Source: a virus
IMG/VR virus record: IMGVR_UViG_3300022072_002622
Location: 1 to 23,215 of that record
Reading direction: 5' to 3' (one strand)
DNA length: 23,215 bases
The first letter of the stretch is position 1. The number at the start of each line of letters is the position of its first letter. The notes beneath the pieces were generated by a model. That model worked only from the letters and a program-made list of their open reading frames with translations. It was not told where the DNA came from and searched no databases. The position numbers were made by a program, and so were the translations under genes. Below are positions 15,701 through 20,235 of this stretch, piece after piece.

Positions 15701-17949
15701 ATCCCTCTAGAACTACTTCAAATGGCTTTGGCTACCATCAAAAGTCTATAGATTTTCAAGGAAACTTCCTTTTAGTGGGGGACAAAAACTATAGAGATCC
15801 TATTAGTAATGCATCTCTAGGTAGGGCGTTCTTATTTAATGCGTATACAGGAAACCTAGTACATACTTTTGAACATCCTAATTCCTCTGCCGTAAATTCT
15901 AGAAGTTTTGGCACACAAGTAGCTATGCTTGATGACGGTAGTAAAATTCTCATATATGATGTCTTACAGGACGGGCTTAATTCTGCAACTGCTTATATAT
16001 ATGATTATGCCTATGATTTAGTAAGTACTATAGAAGTACCTCATTACAATGCAGATACTATCGCGATAAATAGTAATTACTTAATTGTAGCTAGTACTTA
16101 TTCAGGCTACCTGTACATTCATAGCCTGCTGGATGGCACACTTTTATATACTTCTGGGTCTGCTTACTTAGATTATGGGCAGAAGTCTCTTTCTGCGAAT
16201 GAAAAAACTTTAGTTGTAACATACGGGTCTAATAAGGGTTTCAGAGTTTTTGATATCGCATCGAGAATTCTACTAGCAAGTGAGACTACTTCAAGTGTAG
16301 GCAGCTGTGCATCCCTCTTTAAAACTAGATTAGTATACTCTACAGGATATCAGGCAATAACTTATAATTTGAATGATATATCTATTTCTAGCAAGGCCGC
16401 AGATTGGGTAGGTATTTCAGAGGGTGCTTACTTAGCTGGAGATACTACTACTATTATTACAGGTTCTGGTTTTGTTTCTGCACTATCAGGGCTTATACCC
16501 GGGGCTAATTACTACGTAGCTGTAGATGGAACCTTATTCCCTGGAGCTACAGGCTTCGGAAAGATAGGACGAGCTGTATCTGAAACCGAGCTTTTAGTAA
16601 GTTCTAATACTAGTAATATTGACCTTGACTCTGATAGCACTGCGTCACTTATTGCAGGTATCGGAGATTTAACAGATGTAGACACTTTTACATTATTTCC
16701 TACAGATGGACAATACCTACAGTATAATAGTGTTACTAGTACTTGGTCTCCTGGAGATGTGTCTCTTCCCAGTCTAACAGATATTAGTTTAGCTGACATT
16801 GAAAACAACGATCTTTTATTATACTCTGAAGGAATATGGTCAAATGGGACTTTAGCAACTACTAATCTATCAGATATAGATACTACTGTAGCTCCTACAG
16901 CATCTCAAACTTTAATTTGGAATGAGAATACCTCTAAGTGGGAGGCGGGTATACCTGAACGAGCTCTTGATTCTTTAAGTAATATGGGTAGCAGTGTATC
17001 TACTCCAACTACAGGTCAGATACTAGTATACAATACTATTGGAGATCAATGGAGCGCAGTAGATAATGAGTTTAGTTTAGATGGCTTAACCGATGTAAAT
17101 CTAGAGGGAGTTACTGATAATCAATTCCTGCAGTATAATTCCACAAGTAGTGAGTGGGAGCCCGGAACCGTAGCAACAGCCGTATCAGAATTAACAGACG
17201 TAGATTTGACTGGAGTTACAGAAGGACAGTACTTAGTATACAATGATCAAGATAAGTGGGTTCCTACAACTATAGAGTTCGCGGCTGCACTAACAGACTT
17301 AACAGATGTGAATGCTGTAGGAGCTACTCAAGGTCAAGGATTAATATACGATACTGGAACAAATAAATTTGAATTAGCAATAGTAGGTACATCTAATGTG
17401 GATACATTAGAAGACCTATCTAATGTTTCAATACCAACAACCCCCAATAATGGGGATGTATTAAAATATAACGGGAACACAGATACTTGGGAAGCTACGC
17501 CTACTCCTAGTCCTGCCGTTGTATATGCAACTAGAAACTCTTTTCCTGCAATAGGGAACTTAGGGGATTTATCTTTTGCACAAGACACAGGCGTTTTATA
17601 TGTGTGGGAAGGAACTATATGGTATAACTTAAAGAGAACCAATGCGTTCTACTTGGTTAGAGCCGGACAGTTTACAGGACCACTAACTGGAACACAGTTA
17701 TTTCAACCTCAACAAACGATAACATTACATGAGATACGAGCACAAGTTGATCAACCTTCTGGTGCCTCTCTAATATTTTCTGTGATGCGAAGTGGTGCTG
17801 AGGTTCAGCAATTTGTTATACCCCCCGCGGCTCCCTTCATTGAAGCTGCTTTTACTGCGGGAGTTGTAGTGGGGCCTGCGGATGAAATAACTGTTGACAT
17901 AATATCTGGGCCAGGTACTAACCTGTCCATTAAGTTCATTTACTCATAA
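3742..17949 (+). CDS. Giant tail-fibre-like protein with tandem beta-propellers (4,735 residues)
   Basis: One uninterrupted reading frame. Residues 1-35 (LRLVKGTELTFDELDENFTYL) match the common N-terminus of phage tail fibres, which attaches to the tail. About 40 repeats of roughly 30-50 residues follow in seven groups, pattern L-x-D-L-T-D-V-D ... G-Q-x-L-x-Y/W-N ... W-x-P, a repeat known from phage fibres. Between the groups lie five large blocks at about residues 262-663, 1744-2103, 2542-2966, 3194-3607 and 3874-4217. The last four consist of FG-GAP repeats (FG-x-SV ... VGAP), seven per block, as in seven-bladed propellers. Each of the five is followed by an adapter domain (WxGI ... SGLxxGxxYY ... 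GxLTxT ... GKA ... LLITG). A Gly/Ser-rich linker and a beta-repeat region occupy about 1001-1386. The C-terminus (4592-4735) begins with a TGVLYVWEGTIWYNL segment and ends in a beta-sandwich-like domain, a candidate receptor-binding tip. The gene starts 3 nt after the previous stop. Adhesion to the host surface is inferred; fibre identity is well supported. Confidence 0.85.
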   Translation: MALTLRLVKGTELTFDELDENFTYLNANKYEANDDAQFGTLTFGTLTDGVLDVIAFTNDVTLSSQTPEQVVPTEFAITSYIAAYHAANPYSTSDLTDVSASGTYTGVLVYDGLGEYIPTVPTMSFLQDVDVSSVSDGQILAYDADSEMWTTVTTGALSNIYLAGLTDVDLTTTPPITNDLLSFNGSEWVPATPILNLDGLQDVDLTTNPPVDGESLIYDAGTWVAGTPSTVGKMEVYAAAGETISAGRAVTIGLQDTSKTVAFPIQYADPEFGQSISLGAAVGSQSHSIWCTAQEKYIIAYINDTTGDGEFRVGELDDQGIEITLDPTIHYFGENIGGEFSVSYDIATTRTVFAWRDSITNIGYARVITLAGFSVTMSEFPIDFSLSSPIGTHSVSCDTASGNVVFHYADQESLGTGVGRLAELDGLDLLFQPPIPFTTKEVYQIHTVYNSIGNRHVSVFIDELGTGWSFVTIVSGLFLTFRTPRGIWDNMTTPFVTLMKGGSECWVAYRRTNTVPAQGWITRFTNSNNGTTNTNYTGAQYTHYPFENGQDSVETPYKMSNIDPAIIGSQDTRGATIVWGREDQLGNVSLHSTLLTFSEFGGYPIVDTDDAIKASDDSNVEFLITDQLWPVLLTNKEESRMLIPLTQPGGIKAITFGTNPITNIRDWFGIADESFSSPINPQSGFPEWNTGQITILGGTSEATSFAGGIGGVLVPGTKIYIDNSRIYRGALRTSDVGSGAIGIAVAGNKVLVTGDIEPNPDVSGVPKSLNELEDVDTKSVAPQSQQFLQWNTNKQNWVPAYAEVQGEINNLSDVDTFTNYNTGIPNSHLFAWDDFNTEWVPKLINDIIAEIGVSINELNDVNILIPQDRHVLTYSSEAGQWLSQSLELTSKLEDLLDVDMDDQSYPRSTGHFLQWQGQKWVPNAPSIPPISALPDTVIGASPITGQALVWNGTTQKWVNSFISIAGNLNSLSDVDTTATAPINGQALVWNSEAAKWVPGTVSGGGSGGGNNEGSPVGPLPGGGSSEGTVETEDGDTIVIPPLEEGDSIDDAILTGQGIVDQTYSNSTIIGFTDVISGNVHPGDIVDNVALLPKPFPIILSIAEDRLSVTVSRSVSIPQGAVCAFGTPPVIQNVAGTEGIVVSPTMSPGEYDTILTQPALPEGVVPGVAVYVSSITEYPVITGISADRLSLTVSYPIQVIPGEVITFNIVIPVKTTGGEGTLVLDDQDAGPIGPMTIASFSAGGVTINFTEDRLPLVDSGMNIIAYDELGEVEYVYIYGVDGGSTDSVNITNPTRAAELLSVGQEVYFENQASKGQTNGTLIRVQSEIDDEVKIGDYVISPRLIDAPKVTSIDINLLYVTVNKNIDVLEHGDFVTFGESVDKAIEVNIRLDELKDTAIEPGLLRDGELLVWDAELEKWTTKDLQLATSLDSLTDVRIDNRDTGQILRYVDNVEFGIRMENITPSWTADDLQDFDYSTVAENSVLAGNNGQWIQKDIVETIKSVNTLELTDLSNVSVLSATSGQGLVYNGSAWTAQNFPDEIGDLLNVNAASPSTLDALIWSGSSWNSAEIPRALEDLNALNVFELDQFPVGGFTDVPIGTANTSRFVKWTGSGFITTRFNNDDGYGIGLKLENLDDVNLENPYTADFISWDPETQMWITRSVEGAVIDIGLTVLSDVDLQTVLPQSRNTLEYDEPTGQWRPTERQGLAHYVPHEDLVLGDLVALRSDGKVEKVGEVSSSESVLFTTTATPSSASDYYGKSVYVSDNYYIVGAPGFENSTTGGKIEIYDTSTNSLLQVITNPTPGLATKFGESVSISDNFFVVGAPGYNSNAGRIYIYDLPGFTLSETIENPNLSTSTLDDQFGNRVQITNDYIVVSAITEEPINLSDNNTGVVYIFNPATGNLLHSIQSPTPSITGWGQSVAVGASGYIAIGHPLNNEVRVYQAATAGLLYTLTSPNNFEGNFGNSMGISTSGRLVVGAPNSEGGKIFVYNLVTGDFNYTITNPDRNISGGADKFGNTVAISNDYIIASATDERTIGTSWGTVYIFDVNTGRFLNEFKNPTDTNINWGYSLAVTNDYTIIGAPRLTIAGVGEIHTFSSSSFLTSNADNWVGIVEEDRLVADNKDVLVTTVGSVNKFVSGLETNKNYYLDGRGFLTLTETDYGVLGKATAETELLITGNVVSAETGVSYLNDIRDVDTVSKPPANNQGLVWDSANNRWSPKTIGYSNITTFGGLSDTSVASPTPGQSIQWTGTHWALANYIPQGSFVLNELSDVNTAGLEHGDSLVYSFILDKWIPQQTGTSNVFILDDLTDVDLQEITPVSNDVLVYNLEEDKWIPGAVSRVASLDDLTDVDLQTQAPTEADVIAYNSITSKWEPQLIANITVTSLSGLDEVDITSLGNNPLEGETLVWNAIDSVFRPGSPSLDTISLGSLGDVDTTTGGNVPEAGESLFWDGSNWVPGPTGDAVAAFIGDLVDVNVISYPPKELQVLTWDSSINRWYPRNGHSGGIEDFIAEGDILQGEVVSINLNGSVSRTGQSPFQPAWYKENPTPFGTASNDFFAYSLAASTDKLLVSADREDETGEIDSGKVYVYDALGFLEATINNNNINASPANDRFGFSLAIHGNLFAISAPFEDSGLNYQTGAVYLYNRTTNAITSQIVHPGLATFGSVQSYSPNNSQFGHSISLGGERLAVGAPFDSGNIAINSGVVYIVNPSPAVGEAQFPHIITNPNETGGSYNDQFGTKVALNSTGQYLAVASKNEGPSSTKGGVYIFDISNEEIDPVQVAYIANPGLGGGFSYNFASALKWDQVYPNLLAIGSYDSDTDYPEGYDQGRVFIWDLNTLDFRTVITNPNSYNNPTTGDRFGWSVDMKEGKLLAGATYEEQGYVGGKYTNAGKAYLLDATSGQLEAIFSNPNIYGDSTNEQFGYSVAIGGQGFNDLYHVGTPYVRNTISSDFNSGAVVTFDSQITTNADAWIGRAFEDIADGEVGNVTLFGGVAKNLFGLEAGSNYYLQVDGGYTLTLSPYGIIGKALSPNTLLITGDVESNTADQVNVLNDLNDVTSVTPQVGDGLVWNGSGWVTGAVSGGVSNIGELDDVFLPVPNLLQSGQVLTWNGVAQSWVNAATGSSNVAIINDLTDVDLDTIPPLEDQVLQFDGATWRPTDLPEGQRITGVASENITEGSIVLYGNTGQFKNVEISIGAFLASIPASVPSNYALFGSVITHQGDYYAVSAPGASAQGVGSYFGVVTVYDAVTDAPVRTFYPPREGYQVIANVSNQYFGESISIYGDYLAVGAPKGTINGAVQTGIVYVFRISTGSLVYIIPCPFNQNANDNFGASVSIDDTAILIGSPGYDSPTSFNTGRAYLYDFNDLDGYSYDVEEEEWPIIPPSKIFENSNDEGTPAGDAFGSVVSITPSSVIISAPSEDTGGTLSTGRIYIRNRVTTASIATLVNPNIDSEGFGTVLAYWPEKIIVGAPGYNANQGIVYIFSATTGALLHTIQSPEAIGDRFGVSVAIGEYQIVIGSETGKEGYPDSGKIHVYSNAAPPVYYGGFDNPGYNVSPSGERMGTAVAITPAGKAIAGAPYSDLSAGSQQNPAIDRGAVHLFDVSESAISSDAGEWIGIAAGTMTQGETGEVVILGGLTPFVYSGLVPATYYYANFDGTLTTNTTDYGLVGIATNSQQLLILGSISGVATMPDLSDVDFSSGLTPSHALTWNGQFWEGKFVSTITSITELDDVSLIDTPPEDTQALVFESLSGKWKATDIGYSNVFAFNDLNDVSISNVAVGQSLSWNGSQWVPETFSQVSTLDELTDVNTNVFKTDRDILEWDGEALEWTVARNVFGNFINIEAEGSIAAGEPVYITNNSKVAQIRGTEEITGTAVFENDFFQDISLSGYGRSIDIYEDLIVAGNPEFDLPGITNTGKAFVYSASSGELLQVLYPPTSYTYQQFGNTVATNGDLVAIIAAENPYANGKGKVHIYKGTTGEYLRSIEHPDPSRTTSNGFGYHQKSIDFQGNFLLVGDKNYRDPISNASLGRAFLFNAYTGNLVHTFEHPNSSAVNSRSFGTQVAMLDDGSKILIYDVLQDGLNSATAYIYDYAYDLVSTIEVPHYNADTIAINSNYLIVASTYSGYLYIHSLLDGTLLYTSGSAYLDYGQKSLSANEKTLVVTYGSNKGFRVFDIASRILLASETTSSVGSCASLFKTRLVYSTGYQAITYNLNDISISSKAADWVGISEGAYLAGDTTTIITGSGFVSALSGLIPGANYYVAVDGTLFPGATGFGKIGRAVSETELLVSSNTSNIDLDSDSTASLIAGIGDLTDVDTFTLFPTDGQYLQYNSVTSTWSPGDVSLPSLTDISLADIENNDLLLYSEGIWSNGTLATTNLSDIDTTVAPTASQTLIWNENTSKWEAGIPERALDSLSNMGSSVSTPTTGQILVYNTIGDQWSAVDNEFSLDGLTDVNLEGVTDNQFLQYNSTSSEWEPGTVATAVSELTDVDLTGVTEGQYLVYNDQDKWVPTTIEFAAALTDLTDVNAVGATQGQGLIYDTGTNKFELAIVGTSNVDTLEDLSNVSIPTTPNNGDVLKYNGNTDTWEATPTPSPAVVYATRNSFPAIGNLGDLSFAQDTGVLYVWEGTIWYNLKRTNAFYLVRAGQFTGPLTGTQLFQPQQTITLHEIRAQVDQPSGASLIFSVMRSGAEVQQFVIPPAAPFIEAAFTAGVVVGPADEITVDIISGPGTNLSIKFIYS
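4529..6012 (+). other. Propeller-like block 1 plus adapter in the giant fibre
   Basis: Residues about 262-663 repeat a unit with VSYDIATTRTVFAWRDS and GYARVITLAG-like strands, a different type from the FG-GAP blocks; it resembles propeller-like repeats seen in other phage fibres. The following adapter (about 664-757) keeps WFGI, GTKIYID, GAIGIAVAG and VLVTGDIE of the module shared by all five blocks. The fold is inferred. Confidence 0.5.
6745..7900 (+). other. Gly-rich linker and EDRLSVTV beta-repeat insert in the giant fibre
   Basis: Residues about 1001-1030 are a Gly/Ser/Asn linker. Residues about 1030-1386 contain related strands (IAEDRLSVTVS, ISADRLSLTVS, INFTEDRLPL, INLLYVTVN) alternating with PGEVITF / HGDFVTFG-like turns, unlike the rest of the protein. 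It looks like an inserted tandem beta-sandwich segment that may act as a flexible joint. Confidence 0.5.
8971..10290 (+). other. FG-GAP seven-bladed propeller (block 2) plus adapter
   Basis: Seven blades begin YYGKSV, KFGESV, QFGNRV, GWGQSV, NFGNSM, KFGNTV and NWGYSL; several carry VGAP. The adapter follows from 10051 (NADNWVGIVEED ... NYYLDGRGFLTLTETDYGVLGKA ... LLITGNV). FG-GAP repeats are the units of integrin-alpha and bacterial adhesin propellers. Confidence 0.7.
11365..12867 (+). other. FG-GAP seven-bladed propeller (block 3) plus adapter
   Basis: Blades begin at FFAYSL, RFGFSL, QFGHSI, QFGTKV, NFASAL, RFGWSV and QFGYSV, with SAPFEDS and VGAPFDS loops. The adapter from 12640 reads NADAWIGRAFEDI ... 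NYYLQVDGGYTLTLSPYGIIGKA ... LLITGDV. Confidence 0.7.
13321..14796 (+). other. FG-GAP seven-bladed propeller (block 4) plus adapter
   Basis: Blades begin at LFGSVI, YFGESI, NFGASV, AFGSVV, GFGTVL, RFGVSV and RMGTAV, with VSAPG, VGAPK, IGSPG, ISAPS, VGAPG and AGAPY loops. The adapter from about 14563 reads GEWIGIAAG ... YYANFDGTLTTNTTDYGLVGIA ... LLILGSI. Confidence 0.7.
15361..16620 (+). other. FG-GAP-derived propeller (block 5) plus adapter
   Basis: Four blades are clear (GYGRSI, QFGNTV, GFGYHQ, SFGTQV) and three are degenerate (ADTIAI, DYGQKS, VGSCAS), making seven. This is the most diverged of the four. The adapter from about 16393 reads AADWVGISEG ... NYYVAVDGTLFPGATGFGKIGRA ... LLVSSN. 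Confidence 0.6.
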
Positions 17950-17960
17950 GGAGATCAATT

Positions 17961-18299
17961 TTGAGCAATTATACTATAAGTTACCCTGTACCAGTCCTAG
18001 GAGAAGATGGACAAGTACAGATATTAGAGGACGGCAGTGCTGCTATAGAGCGTTGTACTCACGACCATTTAGCAACTGTAAGTTTAACCGATGGTTTATG
18101 GGAGATACATTTTAGTCCTTTAACAGAGGCCGATGATGAAGAGCACGAAGAGCATACCTGTCCTTTTGGTTCGATGCAAGGATTTATGTACGATCCACGT
18201 AGAGGAGCAACCTATAAGAATCCTATCACATCAAAAGAGCAAGGAGTAGAGATTTTTTTAGATCTTTTTCCAGATGCTGAATTAGAGGAGGTACAATAA
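17961..18299 (+). CDS. Hypothetical 112-residue His/Cys-containing protein downstream of the fibre
   Basis: An acidic 112-residue protein, not recognised. It opens with a beta-rich segment (NYTISYPVPVLGEDGQVQILEDGSAAIERC) and has a possible metal-binding set: Cys32-x-His34-x-His36, His50, then His62-x2-His65-x-Cys67. A more helical C-terminus follows (SKEQGVEIFLDLFPDAELEE). The start is TTG at 17961; it is chosen because a full AAGGAGAT ribosome site (17948-17955) stands 5 nt upstream and no in-frame ATG exists nearby. It begins 11 nt after the fibre stop. Its place directly after the fibre gene is where many phages keep fibre-assembly chaperones or tip proteins, but no sequence similarity to those was seen. 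Metal binding and chaperone role are both inference. Confidence 0.65.
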   Translation: MSNYTISYPVPVLGEDGQVQILEDGSAAIERCTHDHLATVSLTDGLWEIHFSPLTEADDEEHEEHTCPFGSMQGFMYDPRRGATYKNPITSKEQGVEIFLDLFPDAELEEVQ

Positions 18300-18300
18300 A

Positions 18301-20232
18301 ATGGCTAAAATTTATGATTATAAAGGATCAAGCGCCGCGTTCGTAATCCTAGAAGACCCACGAGTTTCAAATGATGGTTTATATTTATTTGATTATAAGC
18401 ATGACTTTTCTACTCTAAGCCCTATCTACAATAAAAAGTTTGCAACCACCACCTCTAATTCAAATGGTATAGCAAGTAGTAACAGGCAGTCTTATAATAG
18501 GCCGGGCTACCAGATGGCTCTATCAAAAGACTACGTGGGTTTTGATAATTATACCAACACGACCCCCACGACCTATCTAAATTTGCATCAGCATAAGTTT
18601 TGGATGTCTATGGATAGAAATTATAAAGCTAAAGCTGACGTATTTGTTATGAATAATGGGTCCTCTGATGCAGTTTTCGCCTGGACCGGCACTGAGGCCG
18701 AGAGCGCCACGGTAACCTTGACGAGTCTCGGAGTATCTGAGTCTCAAGACTTAACTGATATTGCTTTTTCCGGAGGCGTGAGTTATCAACCCTCTCTGAC
18801 CAGCATCGTTCGACCGGGAAATTCTTCTTATTGGTTATATTATCACAGTCCGGGTAATGAGATAGGGGGTCTATATAGGTTCTATAATACCACTAATCAA
18901 TGGTACACCGATAGGATAATGAGAGGGTACAATATTAACTGGCCAGGCGTTCAAAACCTCACCTCAGGCTATGCTTTTACTAACTATACCTCTACTTCTT
19001 TCCTAGGAATAAGCAGTGTTGATGCTCAGCCTATATTTGTGAACGTTTATAACTCTTATAGCCCCGGCAGCAACGTGAGCAGCGCCTATCGGACGACCAT
19101 ATATAAGTGTACGGGCACGAACCAGCAGACCGTGACTACCATGATAACTGGTTCTGCGATGTCGGCGACGGCCAGATCAGCCGGAGGACTAGATGTAAAT
19201 GATTTAACGAGTGATGGTACTACATCCGGAGGAAACTTTGCTAACTCCAGCCCATATCATGTGCCTACTAAACCTAGTAGAACTATGACTGACCCTAGAG
19301 ATGGTACAGGAAACACAAAACTTTGGTACGCCGTTTATATTGACGATAATAGTGACTATCACCCCGATCTATGGACGTGGGATACTACGGATGATTCCTT
19401 CACTGTACAAACTGATGTTATAATGCAGGCAGGAGCAGGACAATCTGTAGGATTTACTGGTAAATCCAGCGGTGTTGATGCTTGGAATGCTGTCATTAAC
19501 AATAGTCTATATCCGGGGATGTTTAGGGAGAACAATTCTTATAACAACACTTCTATCGTTACTCATCATTTATTTGAATTTAATGGGGAAAGATATATTA
19601 CGCTTATCTGGGTTGATGCTCCTAGGTATTATGCCACTAATGATACAATAAAAACCCTATTAACTTGGAAAATTGATGCTGCAGATCCTCGGCTCTTTAC
19701 ATTTCATAGTAAGAAGGTATTACCATTTCCTTGGCAGTCGCATATATTTTTAAACGATGAAGAAACGCTTATAGGTCTTAATGACGATTATAGTTTTTTA
19801 ATTATTTCTTTTAACTCAGCTACTGGATGGGAAACAGCAAATACTTTATCCTATAAAATAACCAGTATTGGTAGAGACAGTACTGATAGAATTTGGTACA
19901 CTAAAGATAGTACTTCTTTAGGTAGCACAAATTATCCAGAACTGCACTTGCTAACTCCTAGTTTGCCTCTTACTGTAACAGTAACTCCGGCTGCTACTAG
20001 CTACACGTACGCAGGAGCACAGATTGCGAGTACGGTAGCAGTTAGTGCGTACAATGCACAAGGGGCTAGAATTTCTACAGATGTTAAATTGCTAATTGAA
20101 GGAACTGGTATGACTTTCACTGGAGGTACTACTATTACTACTGTTACCACGAGTGCATCTGACCCTATCGATGTTGATATATTTATTAATAGTGCAGGAT
20201 TCTCTAACATTACTGCAAGTGTGGATATTTAA
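18301..20232 (+). CDS. Beta-rich virion protein with C-terminal Ig-like domain
   Basis: A 643-residue protein rich in Tyr, Asn, Ser, Thr and Trp. There is no signal peptide or membrane helix. Residues about 1-550 consist of recurring beta segments with aromatic ends (YWLYYHSPGN, KLWYAVYIDDNSDYHPDLWTWDTTDDSFTVQTD, HLFEFNGERYITLIWVD, RIWYTKDST), suggesting a propeller or multi-sheet body. Residues about 556-643 (LPLTVTVTPAATSYTY ... GARISTDVKLLIEGTGMTF ... ITASVDI) look like a bacterial Ig-like (Big-type) domain, often found on virion surfaces for carbohydrate contact. The ribosome site AGGAGGT lies at the end of the previous gene, 8 nt before ATG 18301; the gap between genes is 1 nt. Parts around 18545-18575, 18665-18810 and 19055-19185 use much more GC-rich codons than the rest. 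It is probably a tail or fibre-associated protein; the exact role is unknown. Confidence 0.65.
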   Translation: MAKIYDYKGSSAAFVILEDPRVSNDGLYLFDYKHDFSTLSPIYNKKFATTTSNSNGIASSNRQSYNRPGYQMALSKDYVGFDNYTNTTPTTYLNLHQHKFWMSMDRNYKAKADVFVMNNGSSDAVFAWTGTEAESATVTLTSLGVSESQDLTDIAFSGGVSYQPSLTSIVRPGNSSYWLYYHSPGNEIGGLYRFYNTTNQWYTDRIMRGYNINWPGVQNLTSGYAFTNYTSTSFLGISSVDAQPIFVNVYNSYSPGSNVSSAYRTTIYKCTGTNQQTVTTMITGSAMSATARSAGGLDVNDLTSDGTTSGGNFANSSPYHVPTKPSRTMTDPRDGTGNTKLWYAVYIDDNSDYHPDLWTWDTTDDSFTVQTDVIMQAGAGQSVGFTGKSSGVDAWNAVINNSLYPGMFRENNSYNNTSIVTHHLFEFNGERYITLIWVDAPRYYATNDTIKTLLTWKIDAADPRLFTFHSKKVLPFPWQSHIFLNDEETLIGLNDDYSFLIISFNSATGWETANTLSYKITSIGRDSTDRIWYTKDSTSLGSTNYPELHLLTPSLPLTVTVTPAATSYTYAGAQIASTVAVSAYNAQGARISTDVKLLIEGTGMTFTGGTTITTVTTSASDPIDVDIFINSAGFSNITASVDI

Positions 20233-20235
20233 TAA

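Larger units (their letters stand above)
4000..17514 (+). repeat. About 40 'LTDVD ... WxP' fibre repeats in seven groups
   Basis: Groups lie at about 4000-4438, 6037-6745, 7900-8850, 10291-11256, 12868-13234, 14797-15255 and 16621-17514. Some copies remain similar at DNA level: 10653-10683 and 10770-10800 are 31-nt segments differing at a single base. This suggests recent tandem duplication or gene conversion in parts of the shaft, while most copies have diverged widely in sequence. Confidence 0.8.

Noticed and set aside
16512-16808. Leftward frames of about 60-100 residues inside the giant gene, such as this one
   Set aside because: They lie opposite repetitive coding DNA, have low-complexity Ser/Thr/Leu-rich products and lack ribosome sites, so they are antisense shadows.
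3742-17949. The giant ORF as an artefact of assembly or fused genes
   Set aside because: The frame is open throughout, modules are diverged rather than identical, codon use is consistent, and N- and C-terminal fibre features occur only once.
18301-20232. Asn/Tyr/Ser-rich virion protein as target of a diversity-generating retroelement
   Set aside because: No reverse transcriptase, no template repeat and no C-type-lectin-like variable C-terminus are visible in the window.
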